This document shows, in pieces, positions 10,735 through 21,200 of a stretch of 64,000 nucleotides of DNA. Positions within the stretch are counted from its first letter, which is position 1. Every line of letters begins with the position of its first letter. A model generated the notes under the pieces. It was not told the DNA's origin and did no database searches. It saw only the letters and a list, made by a program, of their open reading frames with translations. A program made the position numbers and the translations under genes. Source of the DNA: Spirogloea muscicola (lineage: Eukaryota > Streptophyta > Zygnematophyceae > Spirogloeales > Spirogloeaceae); assembly GCA_009602725.1 (NCBI GenBank), contig WELB01000033.1, positions 506,856-570,855 of the forward strand, written 5' to 3'.

Positions 10735-11010
10735 GCCCATCGAGGATTCTTTGTGGCTGGGAAAAGCTAGCCCAAAAAAAATACATAAAGGTCGCAAGTT
10801 GATGCCCGAATACCAGATGGCAGACACGAAGCCCTCCTGCCACCAACCAGAGCTCGCCCAGCTTTCTAGTGCAAGAGGATTCTTTGTGGCTGGGAAAAGC
10901 CAGCCCAAAGAAGAATACATAAAGGTCGCTAGGTGATGCCCGAATACCAGATGGCAGACACGAAGCCCTCCTGCCACCAACCAGAGCTCGCTCAGCTTTC
11001 TAGTGCAAAG
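10735..11010 (-). repeat. Tandem duplicated LINE 3' ends, about 133 bp x 2
   Basis: About 133 bases beginning GAGGATTCTTTGTGGCTGGG occur at about 10740-10870 and again at 10872-11006, with high identity. On the minus strand each unit encodes a decayed family C-terminus (KLSELWLVAGGLRVCHLV) followed by the tail hairpin. The same sequence, more diverged, recurs inside the copy at 11194-11340. These look like several 3' ends in tandem, from serial insertion or unequal exchange. Confidence 0.7.
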
Positions 11011-11193
11011 CATGAGCCTGAGCACGCTGCAAACAGGCCGAAATGCGTCGTTTAGAAGGTAGGGGCTGGGAAAAGTGGAATTGCTCGCCCGTGGAGTGGA
11101 CGTGTGTATTAAGAGATGGGGAGGCCATGTGTGGCCAAGTACAGAGGCAAGCACATTGACAAATGTACGTCACCTGCTGCTAAGCTGACCCGC

Positions 11194-11800
11194 TCAGTAA
11201 CCACGAGTCAGCACATAGAGGTCGCTAACTGATGCTCGAATACCGGACGGCAATCGACAAGCTCTGGAACTACCAGCCAAGGCTCGACCAGCTTTCTGAT
11301 GCAACGCATGAGCCTGAGCTCGCTGCAGACAAGCTGACACTCGGCGTCGCAAAAATGACAGATAGGCTGCCGGCATACCCATCTGGGCTGGAAGCATATC
11401 CTCGCGTCGTGCATATCCCAGACTCGCTATGTTCTCAAGTAGGGTATGGAAGCGAGGACCCAAGCAGCCGAGAAGTGTCAATCGCGGCCGGGAGAAGGTG
11501 GTCGCTGCGGGGGTAGTCAGAGTAGTGTCGGAGCTTTCTCTGCTCAGCACCTCCCACTGCGTGGCCAGCAATGTGTGTGGAAGCGAAACTCTTGTATGGC
11601 TCGGACACCACCACATCCACCAAGGCTCGTGGGCCTTCGCCAGGTTGTACACCCACGATGTCCAGGGTGCGACGGTGATGGCGACCCTGGGAATCCGTGG
11701 TGATGGGCATTACATTGCTTACGTCCACAATGGCGTGGTAGCCGACGTCGCGCATCAAGCCCGCCAGGGCGTCTCGTAGGAGATTGTGGACGCCCACCAA
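11194..11800 (-). mobile_element. LINE 3' end with endonuclease-like domain, minus strand
   Basis: On the minus strand this encodes HNLLRDALAGLMRDVGYHAI, RRTLDIVGVQP and RALVDVVVSEPYKS, the same layout as the copies at 4.2 and 17.6 kb. The C-terminus LQRAQAHALHQKAGRALAGS and the end DLYVLTRGY (stop at 11194) follow in a different frame. The shift lies between about 11435 and 11470, so this copy carries a frameshift and is inactive. It belongs to a diverged subfamily. Confidence 0.7.
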
Positions 11801-11951
11801 ACGAGGAATTGCTCGCCCGTGGAGGAGAGAAAGCGCGGCCAGATTGACTGGTGGCTGGGAAAGGCCAGCCCAAAAGAATGGACAAGGTCTGAGGGAGCTT
11901 GAGTGCGAACGACTAGGACTAAGACATCAGCCAGGGAACGCTCAGTAACCT

Positions 11952-12082
11952 CTAGACAGGAGATGCAGATCCGAGTAGCTAGCTGGTGGAAAGACGTCGC
12001 CCTGACGGAAGCCGGAGGCCGCCGCCAAAGCTCGGCCTGCGCGCAAGTGAACCGCGAAGGCGAGGGACCGCTGCATCGAGAC
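11952..12082 (-). mobile_element. LINE 3' end, second subfamily, cut by the assembly gap
   Basis: Minus-strand sequence running into the gap encodes the same C-terminal layout in a variant form that also occurs at 60330-60445. Shared words include GGAGGCCGCCGCCAAAG and GGGCGACGTC-like pieces, and the shared protein end is YSDLHLL(S/T)RGY. Its tail at about 11845-11905 has the hairpin GGCTGGGAAAGGCCAGCCC and GAATGGACAAGGTC. Confidence 0.6.
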
Positions 12083-12458
12083 NNNNNNNNNNNNNNNNNN
12101 NNNNNNNNNNNNNNNNNNNNNNNNNNNNNNNNNNNNNNNNNNNNNNNNNNNNNNNNNNNNNNNNNNNNNNNNNNNNNNNNNNNNNNNNNNNNNNNNNNNN
12201 NNNNNNNNNNNNNNNNNNNNNNNNNNNNNNNNNNNNNNNNNNNNNNNNNNNNNNNNNNNNNNNNNNNNNNNNNNNNNNNNNNNNNNNNNNNNNNNNNNNN
12301 NNNNNNNNNNNNNNNNNNNNNNNNNNNNNNNNNNNNNNNNNNNNNNNNNNNNNNNNNNNNNNNNNNNNNNNNNNNNNNNNNNNNNNNNNNNNNNNNNNNN
12401 NNNNNNNNNNNNNNNNNNNNNNNNNNNNNNNNNNNNNNNNNNNNNNNNNNNNNNNNNN
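12083..12458. other. Assembly gap, 376 N
   Basis: A run of 376 undetermined bases inside nested repeats, between a minus-strand and a plus-strand LINE end. The true gap length may differ. Any reading frame drawn across it is an artefact. Confidence 1.
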
Positions 12459-12820
12459 GCTCGCCCGCCACACCATCGCCCGGCGCTTCCATGGAGAGCC
12501 GGTTGACTTCCCTGCAGCCGGGTCGCTGGCGCAAGTGTATCGAATGCGCCTGGCCGTCTCGCTGCAGAGGTCCATGGCCCGGGCGCTGCACCTTCGTGCC
12601 GGCAGAGCCCTCGCTGCTGCCTCTGGCTCTGGCCAGGGGACCCACTTCCAGGAGCCCAACATCTCTGATCTGCGGCTGCTTAGCAGGGGTTACTGAGTGT
12701 CTCGTAGCTGCTTTGTTTCTGTTTCTTAGTGCTTCCCCTGGCCCCCTTCTCGTACTCTGTTCATTCCTTTTCGGGCTGGTTCTTCCAGCCCTTATTTTCA
12801 ATGGGCGAGCACTTTCTTCT
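12459..12820 (+). mobile_element. LINE 3' fragment
   Basis: Nearly identical to 4540-4910. It encodes LARHTIARRFHGEPVDFPAA through to DLRLLSRGY and a stop at 12694-12696. The tail follows, with hairpin GGGCTGG-TTCTT-CCAGCCC and end ATGGGCGAGCACTTTC. The high identity between this copy, the 4.6 kb copy and the 3.0 kb copy points to fairly recent activity of the family. The 5' part lies in the assembly gap. Confidence 0.8.
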
Positions 12821-13168
12821 CCTGTGAGAGAGGCCGGCCCGGGAAACGAACGACAGGGCTACCACCAGGCGTGGGCTACGACCAGGCCCCCGCAAGCCCG
12901 CAAGCCCGGGCTCGAGAAGCCGTCCGATCAGAGGCTCGGACGGCCGCCCGGCGCCCCGCCGCGGCGGGGCGACGGGAAACGGCCCGGATGGGGCCGGCTC
13001 GCGGGCGGCGGCCCGCCTGCAGTTGGACCGGGCGCCCCGACCACGCCCGCATGCACCACACGTTTCTGCACCGCACCGCACCCCCCCCTCCGCCCCTTGC
13101 CGCCGCCGCCGCCGCCGCCGCGCCCCTCCGAGCTGCCTGCAGTCGCGGCCCGCCCCCCTCCCGTCGAC

Positions 13169-13594
13169 ATGGCCCACCCGTCGTCGGCCCGCCGCACCCA
13201 CCCCCAGGAGGCCGCCAGCAACGAGGCGGTGGCGGCGCGGGGGCTCGAGGAGCGGCGGCGACGAGGACTGCAGAAGGTCCGTGCACCCCGGCCGGAGGGG
13301 GAGCGCCTCCCCTCTCAGCTCCTCGGCCTCCCGCACTCCGGCGATCTCCGCCGCCGCTTCACCGCGGCCAGGCGGCTGGCAGGCCCTGCCCGCCGCCTGG
13401 GCAGAGACGCTGACGCGCGGCAGCCGCGGCTGCGCGAGCTGCATGGCCTCACGCCCTCCGCCATCGAGGAGCTCATGGCGCCGCCCGATCCAGCGCCCGC
13501 CCCGCTGGCCGGCGGGCCTGCGCTGCCGGACGACGCTCCGCGATCGGTCCGAGAGGGCCGTCCCGCGCCGGTCGTCAGTACTCGCGACCTCTGA
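13169..13594 (+). CDS. Hypothetical 141-residue protein in very GC-rich DNA
   Basis: An open frame from an ATG at 13169 to the stop at 13594 encodes an Ala/Arg/Pro-rich protein (start MAHPSSARRTHPQEAASNEA) with no family I recognise. Base composition is extreme and other frames are also open, so length alone is weak support. It contains plausible helical segments (LRRRFTAARRLAGPARRLG, LHGLTPSAIEELMA). It may be a real single-exon gene, a first exon, or chance. It lies between a LINE end and a Copia fossil. Confidence 0.25.
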   Translation: MAHPSSARRTHPQEAASNEAVAARGLEERRRRGLQKVRAPRPEGERLPSQLLGLPHSGDLRRRFTAARRLAGPARRLGRDADARQPRLRELHGLTPSAIEELMAPPDPAPAPLAGGPALPDDAPRSVREGRPAPVVSTRDL

Positions 13595-13681
13595 CCTTGC
13601 CCTCGCCCCACCCTTTCACTCTCCTCTCCTGGAGCCACAGCCCAACCCCCCACGCCGTGTGCGCGCCCGTTCTCCCTGACC

Positions 13682-14550
13682 TGTTGTGAGAAATCCATGA
13701 AACATTTGCTAGCTCGTATGATCTAGGTTCTAGAACGATGTGTGGAGCCGCTCAGTACCACCTCCATGCGCGCAATATAAGGCCCACACACAGTGAAGTG
13801 TTGGCGGGGTACTGAGGGGCTCAGGGTTTATCCCTGAGCTAGGGAGTCCGGTGGTCTCAGCGGTTGGTCGATCGGATCTCCACCGTTGGGGTTGGCGCCG
13901 ACCCGTGAGATCCAGGCTGGCAGCGCTAGGGCGTGCCGCCGGGTTCAGGGTTTGAGGGGCTGGAGGGCTTCGCTCCCTTGCACTCACTAGGGCGTACGCC
14001 ACCGATCCCCGCCGGCCCAGCAGAGCGCACTGCAAGCGCGGCAGTGCAGGGGTCGTGTAGTGAGGTTGCCAGCAGCAGCCGCAGCGGCAGCGGCAGCGAC
14101 AGCGGCGGCGGCGGCAGCAGCTTCACACGGGAGCTGCTGCAAATCCCCGCAAGGCGTGACAGTGGCGGCTGCAGCTTGCAGTAATTCCCTGTGCGCTTCG
14201 TCAATTAAACACCAGCACAGATGGCAGAGCTCAAAACTCTACATGGGATCAGAGGCTTGGTTGCGGGAATCGAACGCTTTGAGGGCAAGGACCGGCGGAT
14301 GTCACGGATGAAGGTCGAGATGACTCTCCGCGCGTACCGGCTCTGGAGCGTCGTGCTAAGGGAAGGACCAGCATCTGATGCGTCGGAGAAAGCCTCTCAG
14401 GAGTGGGAGGAGCACAACGCAGTCGTCCTAGCTTTCTTGATGAATAGCCTGGATCATCATCACCTCTCTCAGATTGTGCCAGCAGGCTCTGCTGCAGAAG
14501 CTTGGGGAAAGCTGGTGGCGTATTGTGAACCTGCAGCAGCAGCAGGCTTG
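13682..14550 (+). mobile_element. Copia-type LTR retrotransposon fossil (leader and gag start)
   Basis: A TGTTGTGAGAAATCC start near 13682 with a downstream AATATAAGG TATA-like box suggests an LTR or leader. Exact LTR borders are not visible. A gag frame starting at 14221 follows, with the UBN2-like segment EWEEHNAVVLAFLMNSLDHH and AAEAWGKLV typical of Copia gag. The element is broken: pol is absent and the gag stops early against an inverted copy of itself. Divergence cannot be dated from one copy. Confidence 0.6.
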
Positions 14551-14559
14551 CTTCTCGTC

Positions 14560-14960
14560 CTCCACACTGCGCAGGCTTGCTTCTCGTCCTCCACACTGTC
14601 CAAGAGGGTGATAACAGTGTTGAACCTGGGAATATGCTTCAAGCTGTTGAGGAGGATCGCCACCTGGAAGCTCTTCAGGCTTGCCTCCATGCTTGCTCCA
14701 ATTGCCTTCATCTCATTGACGAGGCGCTTGAACTCTGCAAGATGCTCTGCCAACTTTGCTCCCTCCTGCATCTGGAAGTTCAGAAGCCTCTGTTGCACCG
14801 CCAGCATCTTCTGTTGGCCTGTTGGTTCACAATACGCCACCAGCTTTCCCCAAGCTTCTGCAGCAGTGCCTGCTGGCACAATCTGAGTGAGGTGATGATG
14901 ATCCAGGCTATTCATCAAGAAAGCTAGGACGACCGCGTCGTGCTCCTCCCAACTCCAGGC
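14560..14960 (-). mobile_element. Inverted Copia gag fragment
   Basis: The minus strand encodes the same gag segment as 14400-14540, extended further into gag (QQRLLNFQMQEGAKLAEHLA, SFQVAILLNSLKHIPRF). The two gag pieces therefore face each other as an inverted repeat with arms of about 135 bases. This is a broken fossil. Confidence 0.65.
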
Positions 14961-15850
14961 TGCAGCGCCCAGACCACTCCTCTCTGTAATCTGATGCCCA
15001 AGGTAAGAAACCTCAGGTAGCGCAAACTGATGGCACTTCAAAGCAGAGTGCTGTATCGGTCTTAGTACAGAGTTAACATATGTCACATGCTCAGCAGACT
15101 CATGACCTATTACCAGGACATCGTCAATGTAACATGAGGCGTATGGAACCTCTCAATACTTGGTCCATCACACGCTGAAACACAGACGGGGCTTTCTTGA
15201 GCAAAGGAAGTTTTACCCATTCATAGAGCCTGTCTACACCCCAACACCCCAGAATGCGGATTCGTGCCAATTGCAAGGCTCAATCTCAATCTGGTGTAGA
15301 CATAGTCGAAGATCTCTTCTGAAATAGGCATAGGATAACCATTCAGCGGCGTATTCGCATTCAGCAAACGGTAATCACTGCACATGCATCTGTCAGTGTG
15401 GTTACCGTGTTCGTCCCTCTTCGCTGAAAGGATGGCAGGCGCTGCAAAGTTACTGCTGGAAGAATCTATTATGCCAATAGCAAGTAATCCTTGACATTAC
15501 TTCTCTACAAAGTGACCCTCGAAGAGAGACAAAGATTACCTCTTCCGGAAGACGGGCTTGTCATTGCTAAGATCGGTTCGGAACTTGGCACCTCTATACG
15601 TACCCAAGTCCGCTGCTGAGACTGCAACACGTGCCATACTTACCTGCAGCATTGTCGTTTGGCTGATGTTGCTGCTCATCACGCAACTGAAGACCCAGCT
15701 GCCACTTGTGCTCAGTGATGTGTTTGTCAGCAGCAAGAGCTGCAAGCTTTGGTTGCTACATCTCGTCTTCCTCTAGAATGTCCTCAAGATCAAACAAAGC
15801 TAACAGACGACTGTCCAAGTCAGTCAGTTCCTTAGCACCTGGTCTCAGGC
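14961..15850 (-). mobile_element. Ty3/Gypsy-like pol fossil
   Basis: Reverse-strand fragments resemble Ty3/Gypsy reverse transcriptase. They include a CYIDDVLV catalytic-site block near 15105-15130, a SYLGHQIT block near 15000-15020, and an N-terminal FRTDLSNDKPVFRKR block near 15540-15590. No LTRs or integrase were seen. The element is broken in several places. It abuts the inverted Copia gag fragment. Confidence 0.55.
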
Positions 15851-16099
15851 TTTTCTCAAAGGCCTCCTGAGTTCCTCGTACTTGGTCCAAAGACGACCAA
15901 ATGACACTGGTCAACCATGTAACGTCCCTGTCCCTGATCACACAGTTACGGTCAGAACCACCTGTTTGGATTTCGGACATAGGGTGTTTCGGAGACCACC
16001 CCCTTACAGAGTGTAACGCCAGCGCACACAGCGCACACGTACGCGCACATAGGGCAGCGGAAGTCTTACTCTGAGGCACCGCCGGAAGGCGGCGACTCG

Positions 16100-17536
16100 A
16101 CCGAGGGTCAGCAGCTGTCCCCGCAAGGGGCACAGCCATGGAACTTACAGACGCCCGCAGCGACGAGCTGCGGCGACGGGCTGGGCAGCAGGCGCCCGAC
16201 CTGGCACAGTCGGTGTGGGTGCCCCTGGTAGGAATGCGTCGACGAGAACGACGTCGAGGAGAAGATGAGGGCCACCGCTCCGGGGGCAGCCACCACATCC
16301 AGACGCCTAAGGTAAGGCCTGCCACGCTTCTGAAGTACCGGCATGATGCCCGGCACCTCCATGGCCGCATGATCAACCTGCCTCGCGCATCAAACCATAC
16401 ATAGCGTCTCTGAGAAGATTGTGGGAGGCATTACATTCACTTCCCTCAACACATTGAAGCATTAGAGCTGCCAGTGAGAACTCATCCTCCGAACGATGGC
16501 CACATCCACATTGTCGAATGCCAGCCAAACGAAGCAAAGGGAGGCCAAGATGGTGGTGGACGGCCGTCCGAAAGAGGTCGTTGGAGAGCCGGAGGGATTC
16601 GTAGATCGGCAGAGCGTTGAGCCACTCTGACGCTCCCGGAGAGGTTATTGAGGGAAGACGAGAGAGCCCAAGCCCATCCTTCTTGAGCAGAGCTTTGAGG
16701 TGGCTCATGGTTTGATCATTGGCTGCGCATGAGTAACGAGCTTGAGCCTTCGGGTCGGAGCAACTTGCCCACGCTGCAACATCGACCTGATCTGCCGCAC
16801 GTGATGGAAAGGAGCGGAGGAGGTCTCTGCGAGCGTCAGAGAGGGAGGTTTGAAGGGCAGGGTCCCATTTGCCACACCAGCTATTGCTGGTGCCAGTACT
16901 GGCTGACCCCTCCTGATGAAGCGCGTTGACAAGGTGGAGGCCACTTGGGCCCAACACCCCAGGTGTGCCGCGCGTGCCAGGTGAGCCAGAGGGCGGCAGC
17001 CAAGGCCGCCCTTTGCCTATTGGGAGCGTCATTTGGAGGAGGGCGGCAGGCGTTGTAGCGAGTGCCGGGTGGTCCAGCAGGCCGAGCAGAGCCTGTTGGA
17101 GGCTGACATCCACAGCGGCAAAAATGTTGTCCACAGCGGTGGTAGGAGGAACTGCCCGCTGCAGGTAGGTTGGGCGTTGGGCCATGTACCGGGTTAGGAT
17201 AGCAGCAGTCAGCTGGGAGTCATGCAACGTGGGAAGGGCTGGGAGAGTCTTAAGATGTCGCTCAAGGGTTGCCTGCACCTCCTGCCCCACATGTGCTGCC
17301 TCGCCCAGAGGGACTCCAAGCACCACCATGTCTGGGGGGGGGGTCTGGCACCCTACCGGAAGCTGACGGGTGGGAGGGTTACCGAGTTGAGGGGATCGCA
17401 GGTTCGAACACGGGCAGAACCGGGCAAAAACCGGGCCGCGGCAGCCCGCGCCGGGGAAAACCGAGTCAGAGGGCCAGCTCCTCCCGGGCCTCGCCGCCGT
17501 GATGCTGCTGCGAGCCCCATGGATGTCAATTGTCAA
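16100..17536 (-). mobile_element. LINE reverse transcriptase C-terminal part
   Basis: One open minus-strand frame of about 385 codons (17536 to 16376) matches the region after the reverse transcriptase catalytic core of this LINE type. It contains VVLGVPLGE, the thumb-like segment SQLTAAILTRYMAQRPTYLQ, then GPSGLHLVNALHQEG and a C-H cluster CGCGHRSEDEF-LMLQCVEGSEC ending NLLRDAMYGLMREAG. The frame then shifts near 16370 and continues toward the endonuclease-like region (RPYLRRLDVVAAPGAVAL) down to about 16150. The catalytic YxDD segment is not present, so the copy is truncated and inactive. Confidence 0.75.
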
Positions 17537-17700
17537 CGGGAAGAACTCGTCTTCCCGCCGATGGTGGCGTACTTGACCTCTTTAGCCCGAGCGGCGCAGG
17601 CGACCGCATACCCAGCCTTGGTGGGACATTGGGCTGGGTGTGAGCGGTCGTATGCGTCGGTGGTCACCACGTCCAGGAGAAGAAGAAGACGTGGCCCGTG
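17515..17700 (-). mobile_element. LINE endonuclease-like fragment
   Basis: The minus strand encodes LLLLLDVVTTDAYDRSHPAQ and AYAVACAARAKEVKYATIGG-like sequence, matching 4330-4480 closely. It precedes the RT part of the neighbouring copy on the same strand, which is the wrong order for one element. It is therefore a separate truncated insertion. Confidence 0.7.
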
Positions 17701-18297
17701 TGTCGCCCCCCTTCTTCTCAGTTTGCTTTCAAGAGCTGCTTGTTCCTTCTCGCCGGCGGACGCATGGGGGCCCGGCGGTATTCGAGTCTGCCCCCCGCGC
17801 GCGTGCACCGCCCAGCCTCGGCAGGCAGCGGAAGGCCTGCCGGCGCTTTGGCCACTCGCCCGCTGGACAGGCCTCTCTTTGCCCGCAGAGGAACCCGTCG
17901 TCACGTGCTGCCGCTGCCGGCAGACGCGGCACGATCTACGGTGCACCGTCCGATGAGCGATGGAGGGCGTTCGAATACATCACGGATCCAACTTTGAATC
18001 AGATCGGCGTTTCTCACAGGCTAGTGGGCTGTAGTCGGAGCTCCGAGCCACCGGAGCCGTCCGATCGCCCGATCTTGGACATTTGCTCACGGAATCGATT
18101 TCGCAACCGCACCGGCAACGGTGCCGCCTTTGGTGAGAGCGCGTCCCGCCAACCGGGCGACGGCATTCCGTTACCACCCCCCTCCTCTACCCCTCTCCCC
18201 GGCCTCCCCTCATAGCACCGGACGGCCCCTCCCTTCTCGGCCCGGCCTCCGCCGAATCCGCCTGGCCCGACCTCACCGCTGCCGCGCGCGGGTCGCC
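17701..18297. other. Upstream flank of the KEA gene
   Basis: No gene is recognised. GC content rises toward 18298. The stretch may hold the promoter and 5' UTR of the KEA antiporter gene. Confidence 0.35.
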
Positions 18298-21200
18298 ATG
18301 GCGGGCGAGCGCCTCCGCGGCGGGCCCCCCGCGGCGGCNGCCGCTGGCGTCGGCGCTGCGGCAGGACCCGCTCGGCGCCGCCGTCCGCGGCGACGGCGAT
18401 GCTGCGGCGGGCCAATTTGATGCGCGCGCCTTCGACGACCCGCCGGCGCTGCCCCGGCGCAGGCTTGTCGACGACCACCACGACGGGGCGGCTGCGGCGG
18501 ACGAGAACCCGGAGCACTACGACGAGGACATCGAGGGCAAGGACGGGGCGGCCAAGGGCGGCGAGGACATGCAGGCCACATTCAACAAGATGCTGGACAG
18601 CCTGGAGGACGTGGAGGAGCAGGTGAGCGCTCCTACAACGCTGTGGCACTTGCTTCGCGCGTGTTGTGGCTTGCGATTCGGAAGCCCCGACGGCCTTTGC
18701 CGCGGCCCGGGAACATCGAGCAGCGCGTCGTCACATGAGGCCGTCCTCCATCTGTGCCGCTGCGTCGCGGCTGGGGCCTCTGGCTGGGCGCACCGGTGAA
18801 GTGCTGACGAAAAGCGGCAGGGCTTGTGGCTTTCGGTCGAGTGGGAGAGTGTCAGCTGCCTGCGGCGACGACGTCGTCGTCCGCTCTCCTCGGCGGACGC
18901 AGTCCCGGTCGTCCTCGCTGCACTCGATCCAGGGCATGGCCAGGGGCAGCTCGTCCATCCGCCGGTCCTGGCTGCGCCGCATCTGACGGCAGCGCTGCCC
19001 GTTGGGGAGCGGCCAGGGAGCTGGCCGCTTCAACGAGACCCTGGAGAAGCAGGAGGCGGTGCTGGAGACCGTGGCGCGCGTTGGGAAGCACCACCACAGG
19101 TCAGCTGCCGTTGTCATGGAGTGACGTTGGCGGTGTGCTCTGACGCCTTCCTCGGGCGACCACGGTTGCATGTCAACGTCGGTGCTCGTACAGTATTTGT
19201 CGTAGTGTTGCAGTGTCCGGCAGGAAGTTCGAGAGCTATGACAAGCTAGTGTGTCACACGAGTGTTGTCAGATGAGTGGCCAGGCAAAACTGGCCTTGGC
19301 TGAGCTTCTTGCTGTGTTCACAGGGTTCCGGCCATGCCCCCGCCGGCAGACGAGGCCGGGAGGGAGGACGATGGCCAGGCTAGGGCGGCTGATGGTGGTA
19401 GCGCGGGAGCTCAGGGGGCTCTCGTGGAGAAGGAGGAGGAGAAGGAGCGTGATGGTGGTCAAGCTGGGGCCGGGGACCACAAGCCGTGGCTGGAGACGTT
19501 CTTCGGGGGGGGCTCCAAGGAGCAGCTGCGGCCCAAGGTTAGCATCCGCTACTAATGTGAAGCGTGCAAGTTGGCGATGTTACTGAGTTTGCTTTGGGTC
19601 TTACCCTGAATTGGTCCGTGGTGACATATGTGACCATAACAAATTGGCTATTACTGTTGTGTGTGCCGCCAGAATGAAACTGCTGTCAATGCTTCTGAGG
19701 TCGCGGTGGCAATGGGCGGCAAGTCTGCCGAGGAGTTGGGCAAGGACCAGGCCAAGGCGAAGGACATGGACGAGGCTGCCAAGCAGAAGCAGAGTGAGAA
19801 GGAGGAGAACGAGGCCGTGGACGACCTCCCCCGCCTCATTGACTCCAAGGTGCACTGATACAGGATGTTTTCAGCAAAACACAGAGGACTTTTCCTTAAG
19901 TGCGAGAGTACGTAATAAACCAGTTCCGTAGTAGCTCAGTGCTTAGAGCAATTGGCTGTTGATCGAGCTGAGTCAATTGATCGAGGATGCTGCAGCAGCA
20001 GCTCCCTCCTCCTTCCAGAAGACATGCCGAGCATCCCATGCCTGTGCATGCTCGTGGAGGCCCTATGCTGCTTGCAAGCTTACGCGCAAGCGTGCTTTGT
20101 TGTTGCCAGGACAATGAGTACGTCATCAGCAACCCCGGCAAAGGCTCCCAGATGCAGCTGCAGGAGGATCTGACACTCATCTCAGACATAGTGAAGGTAA
20201 GTCTTGGACTCATGCTTGTCCGGCAAGTCAGAGGGCTGGGGTTCATCCTGAAGTTCAAGTTGCGATGATATATTGCACTGATAAGAGTTGGCAGGCATGC
20301 ATGATAAAGGAGCTCAGTGATGCAGATAGAGCGCTTGTGCCGGCACCTGCTGCTTGCCCAGGGTCTTAGTCTTCTCAGCTCTTCTGGAGGTGCAGATCAT
20401 TGTGGCAGCAGCTGTCGGCGGCTTGATCTGCGGCATGCTTGGGCAGCCACTAATCTTGGGGTACCTCGCCGCCGGCATGGTCGTTGGGCCCGGTGGGCTC
20501 AAACTGATCCATGAGCTCGTTCAGGTGCGAGTGCAGTCATGCGCCAAGTGCAAGATGCCAGCAGCTTGTAGCTTCTTCACCCGAGGGCTTACCTGGAGTG
20601 TGCGACTCTGCTGTCCATGCGCTTAAAACCTCTGAAGATGGCTTGTTTGCATACTGACTCTTGGCCTTAGATCCCCATCTGAATCAAATTGTTATACAGG
20701 TGGAGACGCTGGCACAGTTTGGAGTCGTGTTCCTCCTTTTTGCGCTGGGGGTGGAGTTCAACATCTCCAAGATGCAGGGTGTGCACAGCGTCGCGCTGGG
20801 CGGAGGAGCGCTGCAGATTGGCTTTGCCATACTCCTGGGTGGTCTGCTGGGGTCCTCGGCTCCTCAGGGCATCTTTGTAGGTACAGTTCAGGCTTTCGAA
20901 TTGGTAACATCAAGCCCCATGCTTTTGTCATGTACTCCTCAGTTACACATAATGGTACATTACATCAAGTCAAGGACAACTTGAAGATGTCAATTGCCTT
21001 GATATTCGCCTGACATGAAGCGTTGAAGTTTATAAGCTACACCTCTGAAGCACAGTCCTCGTTGCAAGCAGGTGCCTTTCTGTCAATGTCATCAACTGCT
21101 GTTGTGCTCAAGTGCCTGATGGATTCCAACATGAGCAACACAGAGCATGGCCAGGTGAGGATTCAACCAGTCCATGACCACAAGCGCCCTAGTATTTGCA

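Noticed and set aside
11903-13594. A 563-codon plus-strand frame and long minus-strand frames across the 12 kb gap
   Set aside because: They run through 376 Ns and join opposite-strand LINE ends; the frames are artefacts.
16108-16404. A plus-strand frame opposite the LINE (MELTDARSDELRRRAGQQAP)
   Set aside because: The minus strand here continues the LINE endonuclease-like region; the plus frame shows no family.
19920-20000. A possible tRNA-like string (GTAGCTCAGTGCTTAGAGCA)
   Set aside because: It resembles a D-arm start but lacks a matching acceptor stem, anticodon arm and T arm, and it lies inside a KEA intron.
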